A DNA stretch of 64,000 nt from an uncultured Brevibacillus sp. (GCF_947502445.1 NZ_CANMZW010000022.1:31116-95115); one strand, 5' to 3'; counted from the first letter of the stretch, positions 43,993 through 53,024 are shown. The notes: generated by a model not told the origin, from the sequence alone. Translations and numbers: made by a program.

Positions 43993-44415
43993 CTAAAGTA
44001 TGGCGAGAACGAAGGAGAAGCCAAGCCATAAACATAGTGGACTGAACAACCATGTATCGTTATGGGCAAATCGAGTATGTCTGACCTTTTTGAAGAAGCC
44101 GATATAGCGGAAATCGCCCACGGCGCGGAGGAAAAATACGACTGCACAAATCAAGCTTCCCCATCTCAGAAGGGTAGGGGGAAACGATAGGGAAAGATAG
44201 CCGCTTTGGGTCAGCAGTAAAAAAGCGGTCATTGCCAGCAAGAGAGCGACGATTAAGGTCGGTCTCTTTCCAGGAGTAAAGAGGCGGCGGGACTCATCGG
44301 AGGTACGTGGAATGACTTCACCCAAGCTCCAGCATCCGCCTATTGCCCAGTAAACATGAAGCAGAGAAACGAAGAGCAGGATGGCTGCTGACGAGACAAC
44401 AAAAAAGGTGGTCAT
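43993..44415 (-). CDS. DUF3995-family membrane protein
   Basis: A 140-residue protein with four hydrophobic helices and the family-typical HVYWAIGG and RAVGDFRYIGFFKK segments. ATG 44415 follows GAGGAGAGAATCAT. A palindromic site 63 bp upstream is nearly identical to the one in front of the neighbouring TetR gene, so this is the likely regulatory target. Function unknown. Confidence 0.83.
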   Translation of the reverse strand: MTTFFVVSSAAILLFVSLLHVYWAIGGCWSLGEVIPRTSDESRRLFTPGKRPTLIVALLLAMTAFLLLTQSGYLSLSFPPTLLRWGSLICAVVFFLRAVGDFRYIGFFKKVRHTRFAHNDTWLFSPLCLWLGFSFVLAIL

Positions 44416-44477
44416 ATGATTCTCTCCTCGACTCATTAGTGATAAAAAACGCGTGTGGGCATGTCTTTTTTGTTAAG

Positions 44478-44496
44478 ATACGGCAGCGTATGTTTT
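44478..44496. promoter_or_regulatory. TetR operator candidate, DUF3995 promoter
   Basis: ATACGGCAGCGTATGTTTT is an imperfect palindrome that shares most of its bases with the element at 45110-45129. Confidence 0.6.
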
Positions 44497-44579
44497 AGGT
44501 ATAAAAGCTCTCGGCTTTCTCATTTTATACAGGCAGAGATTAATAAATTCCTAATGAGAAAGCGAAAGCCAAGGCATTT

Positions 44580-45095
44580 TTACTTCCATGCCAGAAAATG
44601 AGCAAGTGCTGCTTGTATATCCATTTCGGCGTTGATTTCGGTGCGCAGGAGCCAGCCTACGTACATCAAATAGGCGAGCTCAGCACGTGCTTTGGCCTCC
44701 GCTTTCGGGACACCATTCTTTTGGTACAGAGCTGTTACATACTCAATTCTGCGTTTTTCGATGTCGATGAGGCGGTGACGAAGGGCTGCATTTTGCTTCG
44801 CCCACGCATACATAGCCGCTTCGAGTTTTTGTTCCCTTGAAAAAAGCTCGCCGAGAAGCTGCTCCAATGTCTGGCTTGTTGAGTCTGGGGGATGAATAAT
44901 CCTTTCTGTTGTATGTTCTTCCCAGTAGCTGATCATGGAATCGAGCAAATCCTGACGATCCTGAAAGTGGTGATAAAAGCTTCCTTTGCTGATGTTCATT
45001 TCGCGGGCGAGTGCTTCCACACGGACTGATTCGATTCCTGCCTCAGTCAGCTTGGTGAGTGCAGTCCTGACCCAGTCCTCGCGCATATATTGCAT
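44580..45095 (-). CDS. TetR-family transcriptional repressor
   Basis: A 171-residue TetR protein with an N-terminal helix-turn-helix (VRVEALAREMNISKGSFYHHFQDRQDLLDSMI) and a helical ligand-binding half. It reads toward the DUF3995 gene. A near-perfect palindrome lies 15-30 bp before its ATG, and a variant lies before the DUF3995 gene, which supports autoregulation and control of that gene. Confidence 0.92.
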   Translation of the reverse strand: MQYMREDWVRTALTKLTEAGIESVRVEALAREMNISKGSFYHHFQDRQDLLDSMISYWEEHTTERIIHPPDSTSQTLEQLLGELFSREQKLEAAMYAWAKQNAALRHRLIDIEKRRIEYVTALYQKNGVPKAEAKARAELAYLMYVGWLLRTEINAEMDIQAALAHFLAWK

Positions 45096-45109
45096 GGTTC
45101 ACCTCAAAA

Positions 45110-45129
45110 GTACGCTAGCGTATGTTTTG
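45110..45129. promoter_or_regulatory. TetR operator candidate, tetR promoter
   Basis: GTACGCTAGCGTATGTTTTG contains the perfect palindrome TACGCTAGCGTA and matches the site at 44478-44496, including the following GTTTT. Confidence 0.65.
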
Positions 45130-45168
45130 GTTGTTTCCAGCATAATCCAACGGGGGAGGGAAGTCAAA

Positions 45169-45214
45169 CAAAAAACAACATTGGCGTCGCGGTATGTCAT
45201 AGCGACAAGGTTGT
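45169..45214 (-). terminator. Terminator of GNAT gene
   Basis: On the minus strand ACAAC...TGTCGC pairs with GCGAC...GTTGT, followed by six T residues. Confidence 0.7.
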
Positions 45215-45231
45215 TTCGTAATAGATAGATT

Positions 45232-45693
45232 TTACTTTTTGCGCAAATTTTTTACCATGGCGATGTGCTCGATACCAGCTTCATCGAAAATGTCACCATA
45301 CGCCTCATAGCCCAATTTTTCATAAAAACGCTGCGCATGGGTCTGTGCATTCAGCTTTAGTGTTTCGTAGCCTTGGTCCTGCGCTGCTTCTTCCATTGCC
45401 ATCATAATTTGACGACCGAGTCCCGTACCGCGTTCTGATTGGAGGACGGCAACCCGCTCAATTTTCCCTACACCAGGTGCATATGTACGCAGACGGCTCG
45501 CACCTACAGGCTGTTCTTCCTTGTAAACGACGAAATGAATCGTTCCGCTGTTTGCCTCGTCGTGTTCATCGATCTCCAAATCTGCGGGAACTTCCTGCTC
45601 CACGATAAAAACGGCTTTGCGGACGGACAGGGCATCGGCCATTTCTTTTTCACTGCTGACTGACTGAATCTGGTAAGTTGTTTGGCTCATCAT
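45232..45693 (-). CDS. GNAT acetyltransferase (YjcF-like)
   Basis: A 153-residue GCN5-related N-acetyltransferase. ATG 45693 is eight bases after AAAGGA. The acetyl-CoA binding region reads VAVLQSERGTGLGRQIMMAMEE, with LNAQTHAQRFYEKLGY as the C-terminal motif. With the upstream 2H protein and esterase genes it reproduces the yjcH-yjcG-yjcF neighbourhood of Bacillus subtilis. Acceptor substrate unknown. Confidence 0.9.
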   Translation of the reverse strand: MMSQTTYQIQSVSSEKEMADALSVRKAVFIVEQEVPADLEIDEHDEANSGTIHFVVYKEEQPVGASRLRTYAPGVGKIERVAVLQSERGTGLGRQIMMAMEEAAQDQGYETLKLNAQTHAQRFYEKLGYEAYGDIFDEAGIEHIAMVKNLRKK

Positions 45694-45766
45694 GTCACAC
45701 GTCCTTTGCTTGGAAAAAAGATTCCTCCCTGCCATGAATGCACAGGGAGGGGTTATCTACTTTACG

Positions 45767-46276
45767 TTACTTTTTTAAGAGGAAAGTCTGGTAAACGCTC
45801 CAAATGCCATCTTCCAACTGGTAGATCAGGTGGAAGCGGTCAATTTCACTTGTTAAATCAAGCTTCGCCATGCTCAGCTGACCTGTTACATCCCGTAGCT
45901 CATCGTCGGACAGATCACGTCCGATGGTCAGATGCGGAACGAAAGCATAGGTCTCTTTTTCGTTTACACATTGGTTCACGATTTTTTGGTGCAGCTCATT
46001 AAAAGGCTCCTTGTTTTGGACAGCCATGTAGATGACGTTGTTTGTCGGATGGAAAGAAGAAAAACGGTGGAAGCTTGCTGTAAAGCTATCAGTTGAGGAG
46101 GCAACCTGCTCCAGATGGCTAACCAGCTCTGGCAGCTTGGATTCGTCCAGTTCGAAGCCTTCTTTTAAGCGCATATACGGCGGTACCAAGGCATATGCCG
46201 GGTCGTAACGCTTTCGGTAAGAGTTGGCGACTTCTTGCACCTTGCTGGATGGGAAAACTACGATACTGTACATCAT
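45767..46276 (-). CDS. YjcG-type 2H phosphoesterase
   Basis: About 169 residues. ATG 46276 (or 46273) follows AGGAGGAGTGGTTCTT. The 2H-superfamily motifs are FHRFSSFHP and VPHLTIGRDLSD. YjcG proteins are putative RNA or nucleotide cyclic phosphodiesterases. Located between the GNAT and esterase genes, as in Bacillus. Confidence 0.88.
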   Translation of the reverse strand: MMYSIVVFPSSKVQEVANSYRKRYDPAYALVPPYMRLKEGFELDESKLPELVSHLEQVASSTDSFTASFHRFSSFHPTNNVIYMAVQNKEPFNELHQKIVNQCVNEKETYAFVPHLTIGRDLSDDELRDVTGQLSMAKLDLTSEIDRFHLIYQLEDGIWSVYQTFLLKK

Positions 46277-46423
46277 AAGAACCACTCCTCCTTCACTATC
46301 TCTTATGCTTTTGCATCCTATTATTTTAACAGAAAATTCTCCATTTGTGTAATGTTACGCGTGGGTCCGTATATTCCTGAGGCCGCAGGAAAGACTGTTT
46401 AGTGCAAGGAGGTGCCGTACAGC

Positions 46424-46582
46424 ATGTATATGGCCATGATGATTACATTCATTTTTCTCGTCCTGCTCTTGCTGTCTGTACTGACCTTCACCATCCTGTC
46501 GGCTATACGGAAAGGCGATTTCGAAGACGCCCTCGTCCCGGCAGTGAAGGAAGAAGGTCCGCAGGAAGAACAACCACGGTAA
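46424..46582 (+). CDS. Small single-pass membrane protein (52 residues)
   Basis: ATG at 46424 sits nine bases after a perfect AAGGAGGTG. The product has one long hydrophobic helix (residues 3-27, Leu/Phe/Ile-rich) followed by a charged, Glu/Pro-rich tail of about 25 residues. The stop at 46582 is two bases from the stop of the convergent esterase gene. No homologue recognised, but the ribosome site and composition make it a convincing gene. Confidence 0.7.
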   Translation: MYMAMMITFIFLVLLLLSVLTFTILSAIRKGDFEDALVPAVKEEGPQEEQPR

Positions 46583-46584
46583 GT

Positions 46585-47289
46585 TTACCCGTAAAGCGTG
46601 CACAGCATGCGCGGCAGATTGGCTTGCCAAAAGCCCCACGTATGGTCACCCTCAAAGGTCTCATAGACCAGGGTGGCCATTTTCTTTTGCAAAATATTGC
46701 GCAGCTCGGCGTTAGCAGAGACAAGATCGAGGGTTCCACGTCCAGATTCAACAGCAGTCTCTTCCGTACCAATTTCCAGATACAGATTCAGCGGAACGAT
46801 AAACTCAGTTTCTTCAATACGCTTGTTTAATGAAGCGTCCACCGCAGCAGATTGGCATGCCACTTGACCAAAGGTATGCGGGTAAGATAAAGCCGTAAAA
46901 AGGGAAACCACACCTCCGAGCGATTCGCCCAAGAGCGTCCGGCCGTTGCCGAGTGGGTGCGTAGAATAATGTGTATCGATGTAGCTGACCGCCTCTTCTG
47001 CCAAAAAGCGACGATAGGCCAGATGCTCCCGCCCGTCGGGATGGTAGCGGCTTTGCCGTTTCGTTTTATCCACAGGAAGGAATACGGCCAGCAGATCAGG
47101 GAGCTTTTTTTCTTCGATTAGCTTGTCCAATAGTGTTGCCATTCTGCCCATAGACAAGTAATCTTCTCCATCCTGTACGTAGATGACCGGATAAGAGTAG
47201 AGCGGCGAATAACGGGCAGGGGTGTAGACAATCAGCTTTTCCGGCGTTCCAAGATGCCGGCTGTCCAAAATGATTTCCTCAAGAGCCAC
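46585..47289 (-). CDS. Esterase-family alpha/beta hydrolase (YjcH-like)
   Basis: A 234-residue putative esterase of the enterochelin-esterase/YjcH type. GTG 47289 follows AAGGAGGACAACGCT. The nucleophile elbow reads GESLGG, the oxyanion-side strand YPVIYVQDGEDYL, and the catalytic His lies in FEGDHTWGFWQ. It heads the yjcH-yjcG-yjcF-like set. Confidence 0.9.
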   Translation of the reverse strand: MALEEIILDSRHLGTPEKLIVYTPARYSPLYSYPVIYVQDGEDYLSMGRMATLLDKLIEEKKLPDLLAVFLPVDKTKRQSRYHPDGREHLAYRRFLAEEAVSYIDTHYSTHPLGNGRTLLGESLGGVVSLFTALSYPHTFGQVACQSAAVDASLNKRIEETEFIVPLNLYLEIGTEETAVESGRGTLDLVSANAELRNILQKKMATLVYETFEGDHTWGFWQANLPRMLCTLYG

Positions 47290-47459
47290 AGCGTTGTCCT
47301 CCTTATGGGATGTTCTGGTGCTAATTATACAGGAGTGGGGAAGGCTTGCCCAAGTGTTTCGTGTGTTCGATTTGAATGAAAGATTGTCGCAATTTTGACA
47401 CCGTATGATACTATAATAAAAACGACTTCACTCGATTTGCGGAAGGGGTTGTCTCTTAT

Positions 47460-48053
47460 ATGAAGAAGCAGGTTCACAGCATCGAAGTCAGAAACGCTGC
47501 CCTCGCACGCCTGTCAGAACGCGGTGTGACGGTAGAAGATATCGCGGAGATTGTGTATCTCATGCAGTCACCATACCATCCTGGCTTGACCATGGAGCCA
47601 TGCATTGAAAGCGTCAAAGCTGTACTCGAAAAACGCGAAATGCAGCATGCCATTTTAGTTGGCATTGAACTCGATACATTGGCTGAAAAAGGACTCTTGT
47701 CCGAGCCACTCCAATCCATCATCGCAACAGACGAAGGATTGTTCGGCTGCGACGAGACCTTGGCGCTTGGTTCTGTATTTGGATATGGAAGCATCGCGGT
47801 GACGACCTTTGGGCATTTGGATAAGCACAAGGTTGGCGTAATTAAAAGATTGGATACGAAAACGGCTGAGGGCCGAGTGCATACGTTTTTGGATGATTTG
47901 GTCGCGAGTGTAGCTGCCAATGCGTCCAGCCGGATGGCTCACCGGATGAGAGATGAGCAGGAAGCCGAGCTGGCGAGAGCAGAGGCACTGCGTGAGCACG
48001 AGGCTGAGCTGCGTGTGGAGGAGAAAGGGAAAGGGACTGAGCAGGCTGGGTAG
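47460..48053 (+). CDS. pgpA: Phosphatidylglycerophosphatase A family (YutG-like)
   Basis: A 197-residue PgpA-domain protein with the acidic core seen in GIELDTLAEKGL and TDEGLFGCDETLALGSVFGYGSIAVTTFG. Gram-positive YutG-type members are shorter and soluble compared with proteobacterial PgpA. The last 30 residues are Glu/Arg-rich. A TATAAT lies near 47412-47417. Assignment to phosphatidylglycerophosphate dephosphorylation rests on family. Confidence 0.85.
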   Translation: MKKQVHSIEVRNAALARLSERGVTVEDIAEIVYLMQSPYHPGLTMEPCIESVKAVLEKREMQHAILVGIELDTLAEKGLLSEPLQSIIATDEGLFGCDETLALGSVFGYGSIAVTTFGHLDKHKVGVIKRLDTKTAEGRVHTFLDDLVASVAANASSRMAHRMRDEQEAELARAEALREHEAELRVEEKGKGTEQAG

Positions 48054-48378
48054 GTTTTTGGAGGATTTTCCCTTTGTGGGAATGGTTACCTAACTATCTT
48101 TGAGTAGACATAGCTTGAAAAGCCATTTTCTTTGCGGGTGCTGCTTTTGTATGCGAGGCGGTTTGGGGTTGTGAGCTGCTTTGGGTATGAGGGAGGTACC
48201 TGTGGAGGGGGTGGCTTTTTTTGTTGGGTGGGATTGGGGAGTAAGGCGTAGGAGCGAAACTTTGCGGTTTATGATTTGGAAAAAAGGTTTAGGGGCGATC
48301 ATGCAAGGTGTTTTACTTGGGTTTTTTAGTGTTCTTTTGGTACGAGTGAAAAAAATTACAAAAAATCATTATTTCCTC

Positions 48379-48407
48379 TTGAAATTGATTTAGTGATGCT
48401 GTATAGT
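48379..48407 (+). promoter_or_regulatory. SigA promoter for tRNA pair
   Basis: TTGAAA (48379-48384), a 17-base spacer and TATAGT (48402-48407), about 30 bp before the first tRNA. The rest of the 48054-48437 interval holds no gene I can support. Confidence 0.75.
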
Positions 48408-48437
48408 AATAAATGTGATCGACGTCCGAGACGATTC

Positions 48438-48514
48438 GGGCCCTTAGCTCAGTTGGTCAGAGCGGTCGGCTCATAACCGATTGGTCGTAGGTTCGAGTCC
48501 TACAGGGCCCACCA
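48438..48514 (+). tRNA. tRNA-Ile2 (anticodon CAU)
   Basis: A 77-base cloverleaf with encoded CCA. The acceptor arm GGGCCC/GGGCCC pairs fully. The anticodon is CAT, set in a GGCTCATAACC stem-loop typical of the lysidine-modified isoleucine tRNA rather than elongator methionine tRNA, although automated tools often call it Met. Confidence 0.85.
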
Positions 48515-48540
48515 TTAATGATTACATAAGTAAGTCCCAT

Positions 48541-48616
48541 GATCCGGTAGCTCAGTTGGGAGAGCACCATCTTGACAGGGTGGGGGTCGCTGGTTCGAAC
48601 CCAGTCCGGATCACCA
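48541..48616 (+). tRNA. tRNA-Val (anticodon GAC)
   Basis: A 76-base cloverleaf with encoded CCA. The acceptor arm GATCCGG/CCGGATC is perfect, and the anticodon loop reads TTGACAG. It borders the accessory region that starts with an integrase remnant. Confidence 0.93.
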
Positions 48617-48632
48617 TACTTAACAAGCTAAA

Positions 48633-48660
48633 ACCCTTGAGAAATCAAGGGTTTTTCTTA
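48633..48660 (+). terminator. Terminator after tRNA pair
   Basis: AAACCCTTGA-GAAA-TCAAGGGTTTTT hairpin with T-run. Confidence 0.9.
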
Positions 48661-48741
48661 TTTTGTAGATACCCACCCTGACAACATAATCCCTCCATGT
48701 TGTCGCTTGACAACATTTTGACAACCTTTACTCAACTAAGG

Positions 48742-48894
48742 CTATTTGGAGCGTTTCTGTTTCATCATTTTCTCGAAGTTGTCAGCAGCATCTTTTTGCA
48801 TGTCTGGCATGACATGGCTGTATACATCCATCGTTATTCCTACCCTGCTGTGTCCAAGACGTTCTGAAACAACTTTTGGGTGTTCGTGAACGCT
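48742..48894 (-). pseudogene. C-terminal remnant of tyrosine-type phage integrase
   Basis: About 50 codons on the minus strand match the end of phage tyrosine recombinases: EHPKVVSERLGHSRVGITMD, then VYSHV with the catalytic tyrosine, and a Lys-rich tail before TAG at 48742. Upstream the frame is closed by a stop and the rest of the gene is absent. It reads toward the tRNA genes 125 bp away, as integrases of tRNA-inserted elements often do. The interval 48895-49011 holds only an inverted repeat (GAAGCCCT/AGGGCTTC). Confidence 0.8.
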
Positions 48895-49011
48895 TTACGG
48901 GATGCTTCTGGCATTCCGCAGACTACAACATTGAAAGACCAATACCCTGACCATTTCAGTTGACGTAGAAGCCCTGCTTCGGATTTTTTGTCCGGGGAGG
49001 GCTTCTTCTGT

Positions 49012-49260
49012 TTATTCTGATTCTTTTTTTGCTTCACTAACACAGGTTGAACAGATCAGCTTCCCTTTAAAGTGTAATGTATTTAAGGCATTACCACAGA
49101 AAACACATGCGGGTTCATACTTCTTTAATATGATAAGTTCATCATCAACGTAAATCTCCAATGGATCCTTGATCTTAATATCAAAAATGTCTCGTAGCTC
49201 CTTTGGAAGCACGATACGCCCCAACTCATCGACTTTTCTAACAACCCCGGTTGCTTTCAT
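49012..49260 (-). CDS. AbrB-like transition-state regulator with zinc motif
   Basis: An 82-residue protein; ATG 49260 follows GGAGGAAAAACA. The N-terminal swapped-hairpin domain reads GVVRKVDELGRIVLPKELRD, almost AbrB consensus. The C-terminus replaces the usual AbrB tail with two Cys pairs, CVFCG and CSTC, probably a zinc ribbon. A DNA-binding regulator. Members of this zinc-tailed type are common in Bacillales accessory DNA. Confidence 0.88.
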   Translation of the reverse strand: MKATGVVRKVDELGRIVLPKELRDIFDIKIKDPLEIYVDDELIILKKYEPACVFCGNALNTLHFKGKLICSTCVSEAKKESE

Positions 49261-49489
49261 TGTTTTTCCTCCATTTCTATATAGATAATAGTGAATTTTA
49301 CCAATATATACAATCCTAAAAATGAAAAAGGAAACCAAGGAGAAGGAACTGTTTGAGAGATACAAATATTTGCTATAACTAATACAAAAAGGAATTGCTC
49401 TGATCGGATGAAAGCAGACATGGGCATAGTTGGTAACCTGCATGTACCGATATCTGAGAGAACGAACGCAAAGCAAGAGTGAGAAGAGG

Positions 49490-49521
49490 GAAAACAAGTT
49501 GAAAGCCCTTCTAGGAGGGCT
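49490..49521 (-). terminator. Terminator of lipoprotein gene
   Basis: AGCCCT-CCTAGA-AGGGCT on the minus strand followed by TTTCAACTTGTTTT. The remaining 49261-49489 interval shows no supported gene. Confidence 0.55.
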
Positions 49522-49562
49522 ATATTTATATACTGACTAAGGCTACACTGTATCAACCGATT

Positions 49563-50264
49563 TTATTTCATATCTATCATTTCTATGATTTCATCGTAAG
49601 TCATTTTTTTGATTACGTTGTAGTCTAAGGCTCTAAGTATAAATTCACGACGCAATTCTTCTTGCTCATTTTTTGGCTCAGGAAGATTTTCTCCTGTAGC
49701 AATAGTGTTAAAGCGTGGATTAAATGTTTCCATATTGTCATCAGCGTTAAGTTCTACTTTTACTTCTTTTGTAGTTCCGTCATGTAAGGTGAGGAGATAA
49801 CTTGCCTGAACAAGGTAACCATCATCAGTAGAGTTTCTCTCAGCAGATAAATTATTTACGGTGACATTCTTGGCAGGTAGAATACCTTGTTTTTGCATGT
49901 TCAAGTAATTTGCAAACTCTTTATGAACTGTCGATAATTCTCTCTTTACTTGTTCTTTTTCGTCAGGACGGATATTCCATGTTAAGGAAATATATGTATT
50001 CCAAAGATTATTTTCATCCTTTTGTGTAAAAAGATGGTGCCATTCTATTGCAAGTAATTCTATCATGCGACTTAAGGTAGTGTCGTGGTTTTCCAGACGA
50101 TCAAGGATTTCCAATTTTTTTCTATAGTCTACAACTGGATTTGGATTATCTTGTACCATTGACACCTCATTGTTACCAGTATGAACCATTGGTACTTGAT
50201 TGTTATTAGCCGTACATCCAGCAATTAATAAAACGGAAAGTGAAATAAGATATTTTGTATTCAT
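49563..50264 (-). CDS. Hypothetical lipoprotein
   Basis: A 233-residue lipoprotein with signal peptide and lipobox IAGC (Cys at about residue 17), then a short Asn/Val-rich region in which HTGNNEVSM partly repeats the preceding NNNQVPM, followed by an alpha/beta domain. AGGAGTGG precedes the ATG. Family not recognised. Low-GC codon use sets it apart from the core genes to the left. Confidence 0.75.
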   Translation of the reverse strand: MNTKYLISLSVLLIAGCTANNNQVPMVHTGNNEVSMVQDNPNPVVDYRKKLEILDRLENHDTTLSRMIELLAIEWHHLFTQKDENNLWNTYISLTWNIRPDEKEQVKRELSTVHKEFANYLNMQKQGILPAKNVTVNNLSAERNSTDDGYLVQASYLLTLHDGTTKEVKVELNADDNMETFNPRFNTIATGENLPEPKNEQEELRREFILRALDYNVIKKMTYDEIIEMIDMK

Positions 50265-50347
50265 TAACCACCACTCCTTATTTTTGAAATATTATAAAAA
50301 TGTTTAATTTTTGTAATAATATACCATAAAGTGAAGGGATTGGGGAT

Positions 50348-50581
50348 ATGAAAAAAGTCTTGGTTAGTATGTTTGGTTTAGCTTTAGCGGCATCGGCCTT
50401 ATTAGGTACAGGTACTGGAAAGGTCCAGGCAGCAGGGGAAAATCCATATAACGCTTTTAACTGGTATTATGTTACAGATGGTACTATAATAAGTAAAAAA
50501 TATAGTAAAACTCATAAGGGAATGGACATTGCAGTCAATAAAGAAACAGTATATAGCTGTGAATGTCAATCAAAATGTTGA
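50348..50581 (+). pseudogene. Secreted M23-like peptidase N-terminus, cut by IS21 insertion
   Basis: A Sec signal peptide (about residues 1-28, ending VQA) leads into a sequence ending SKKYSKTHKGMDIAVNKETVYS, which resembles the start of M23 metallopeptidase domains (H-K-G-x-D-I-A). Native sequence stops at 50557, where the IS21 end begins; the last eight codons and stop are from the IS. The ribosome site GAAGGGATTGGGGAT precedes ATG 50348. The family call is tentative because the fragment is short. Confidence 0.55.
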
Positions 50582-50655
50582 CCACCGTGCTCATCAAAAA
50601 ATTGACCACCATGTCAAAATGATAACCACCCGATAGGTGGGTAACTTTTTCATTA

Positions 50656-51399
50656 TCACGATTGTTTCATGCTTTGCCTAAACCCATAACTTGGACCGTC
50701 CATTGCAAAAACGTGGGCACGATGAGTAAGTCGATCCACTAAAGCGGCTGTCATTTGCTCGTCCTTGAAAACTTGCGTCCAGCCAGCGAAATCTAAATTA
50801 CTGGTAAGAATCATGCTCCCTTTCTCATACCGAGCTGCACAAAATTGAAACAGTAACTCAGCACCGGATTTGCTTAGGGGAACGAAGCCTACCTCATCAA
50901 GTATCGCAAGATCGACTTTCAACCACTGTTTCTCTAGTTGAAGTAGTCGTTTCTCGCTTTGCGCCTCCATTAGCTCATTACATAGTTTGGCAGCAGTCCA
51001 GAATTGCACGGTGTAGCCGTGGTGGCAAGCCTCTACACCCAGTGAAATCGATAAGTGCGTTTTTCCAGTTCCTGAATTTCCGATAAAGATGACATTCTCA
51101 GTTTTTTCTAGAAACTCGCAACGAGTCATTTGAAGAACCTTCGGTTTGTTAAGGGAAGGCATAGCGGAGAAGTCATACTGGTCTATCGTTTTGATCGTAG
51201 GGAACTTTGCTTGTTTTGTACGAGACGCTATCTGATTCGTGTCCCGTTGCATAATCTCTTGCTCCTAGAGAGCTAGGAGAAAGTCTTCATAAGGGATTTG
51301 GCGTTCCATGGCATCATGAGCCATTTCCTTATAGATTTTTTTAATCGCGGGTAAACATAGCCGTTTCGTATAGGCTTTGAGTAAAAAGGATGTACTCAA
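50656..51399 (-). pseudogene. istB: istB helper ATPase with in-frame amber stop
   Basis: The frame opens at TTG 51399, overlapping the istA stop, and reads through a normal IstB N-terminal region (about 44 codons, KAYTKRLCLPAIKKIYKEMA) to a TAG at 51265-51267. The same frame then continues for about 200 residues with Walker A GNSGTGKTHL and DEVGFVPLSKSGAELLF. The stop separates the N-terminal region from the AAA+ domain, so the product is probably non-functional. Confidence 0.85.
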
Positions 51400-52931
51400 T
51401 GCACGACACTCCTTTTCTGTAGCAGGTCATTATACTGCGCAAGATTAGGCGCTTTTACTTGGATAGTAGGCACATGGCTGTCAGTACCAAATGAGAGACG
51501 CGGAATTCGATGTTCTGGTATCGTTCGTTGGAGAAGAAGTTGCCTTACGGCATCGTACTGGAATAAGATGATTCTCGGAGTGTTTCTTTGACCAATGAGG
51601 ATTCGAATTCTCTATGTAGCAAGAGAACACGAATAAACTCTTTTATCCCTCCTGGACGATGCTTACATTTGTCTAAAAACTGATGATAAACATCTGGTAA
51701 ATTGGCTTTTTGCAACGGGCGAGCGTAAGGAACGGCTCCCGGTCGTATCAAAAGGAGATCGAGGTAGTGTTCATATACAAATAGCTCTTTTCCTTTTTCA
51801 AAACATCGCTTATGAGTAGCGATCCGTTCAACGTTGTAATAGATCGCAAGATCATCCGCATAGACGTGGCACATCAATTCCTTCGAAGCATAAGCAACAG
51901 GAACAGAGTAAGCATTCTGCTCAAAGGTAACCAAAGAAAGAGAGTTGCTTTTGACAGGTACCATTCGACAGCAATCTAAAGGGCGCGGAGGCAAAGGTAA
52001 CATGTTCTCCTTATCTTGCATAAAAGCCTGACCAACGGTAAGTGTAGACCGCGGAACCTTGGCATTCTCATAGGCAACGCACTTTTCTAATATCCATTGG
52101 TTTAACTCATCTAATGAGGATACGGAAGGCATAGGAGTAAAAAATTGCTGTTTAACCATTTTGACGAGGTTTTCGACTTGCCCTTTTTGATTTCCTTTAG
52201 CAGGCTCGCAGAAGTAACTATCGAACAAATAGTGTGCTCGTAATTGTGTAAACCGCTCCTGTTCTTCTCGGTTTTTCCCCTCCAGAATCTTTTTTACTGC
52301 GGTCTTTAAATTTGTCATAGACAATCGTATGAGGTACAGCTCCTAGAAACTCAAAGGCATTTACATGACCTTGCAAAAGCGCTTCTTGCTTCTGATGAAA
52401 GAATGTTTGAACGAAAATTTTACGGCTATACGTACAACGCATGCAAAACACTTGGATGGTTACTTGCTTACCATACAGAAGAATGTCAACTTCTCCCCAG
52501 TCAAATTGAGCAAACTTCCCTGGCGGGAATTCAAGAGGAACGAACGCTTTAGGAGGAGAGACTCGGAGTTGTCTCACATAGCGGCGAATAGTTGATTCAC
52601 CACCTGCGAAACCATATTCCTCAACAAGTCTTTGATAGATGCGTGTGGCAGTGTGTCGCTGCTTTGGAGGGGCTTGTTCATCTTGGCGCAGCCATTCCAA
52701 GATGATTGGTTTTACAGACTCAATGACGGGTTTTGACTTCGGTTTGGAAAGCTTGTACACGGGAATTTCTGTTGTTGTTAAGGCTTTACGTATGACTTGT
52801 CGAGAATATCCAGTTTCCCTAGAAATTTGACGAATCGACTTCCCTAGCACGAAGTGCTGTTTCCTGATAAACTCATAGTTAGCCATCTGAAGCATTTCCT
52901 TTCCTCCCATATCTTGTTGTCTAGTCAACAT
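51396..52931 (-). pseudogene. istA: istA transposase with frameshifts
   Basis: The N-terminal part (start near 52931, HTH SIRQISRETGYSRQVIRKAL and the first catalytic Asp in FAQFDWGEVD) reads to VPHTIVYD. An extra base in the run at about 52311-52313 then shifts the frame; the expected NLKTAVKKILEG follows in the next frame. That part continues to LLHREFESSL, after which another frame change (about 51550-51610) is needed to reach the C-terminal codons up to TGA 51396-51398. Two lesions mark it as dead. Confidence 0.85.
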
Positions 52932-53024
52932 TCAAGATACAGGAAAGAGATGCTCAGGTGGTCAACTTTTTTATGAGCGTCTTACCACGAGGTGGTCAAG
53001 AATTAGATTAGCATTTACATAGCG

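Larger units (their letters stand above)
50558..53019 (-). mobile_element. IS21-family element, inactivated
   Basis: A 2462-bp element with related termini: left TGTGAATG.CAATC...TTGACCACC (50558 on) and right, reversed, TGTAAATG.TAATC...TTGACCACC (ending 53019). TTGACCACC is repeated inside each end, as in IS21 multiple terminal repeats. The direct repeat TAGC flanks it (50554-50557 and 53020-53023). It carries istA and istB on the minus strand, both with disabling lesions. Confidence 0.85.

Noticed and set aside
47474..47920. 148-residue frame opposite pgpA
   Set aside because: Antisense to a well-conserved gene with Ser/Thr-rich shadow composition and no ribosome site.
48181..48393. 70-residue plus-strand frame before the tRNA genes
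   Set aside because: Starts in low-complexity GT-rich sequence without a ribosome site and runs through the tRNA promoter.
48438..48514. Elongator tRNA-Met
   Set aside because: Anticodon CAT is shared, but the body matches the Ile2 (lysidine) type better than elongator Met.
48840..49043. 67-residue minus-strand frame next to the tRNAs
   Set aside because: It reads the integrase remnant in the wrong frame at its end and runs over an inverted repeat; the integrase frame explains the conserved part.
49257..49556. 99-residue hydrophobic frame upstream of the AbrB-like gene
   Set aside because: No ribosome site, overlaps the AbrB ribosome site and a terminator, and shows no domain.
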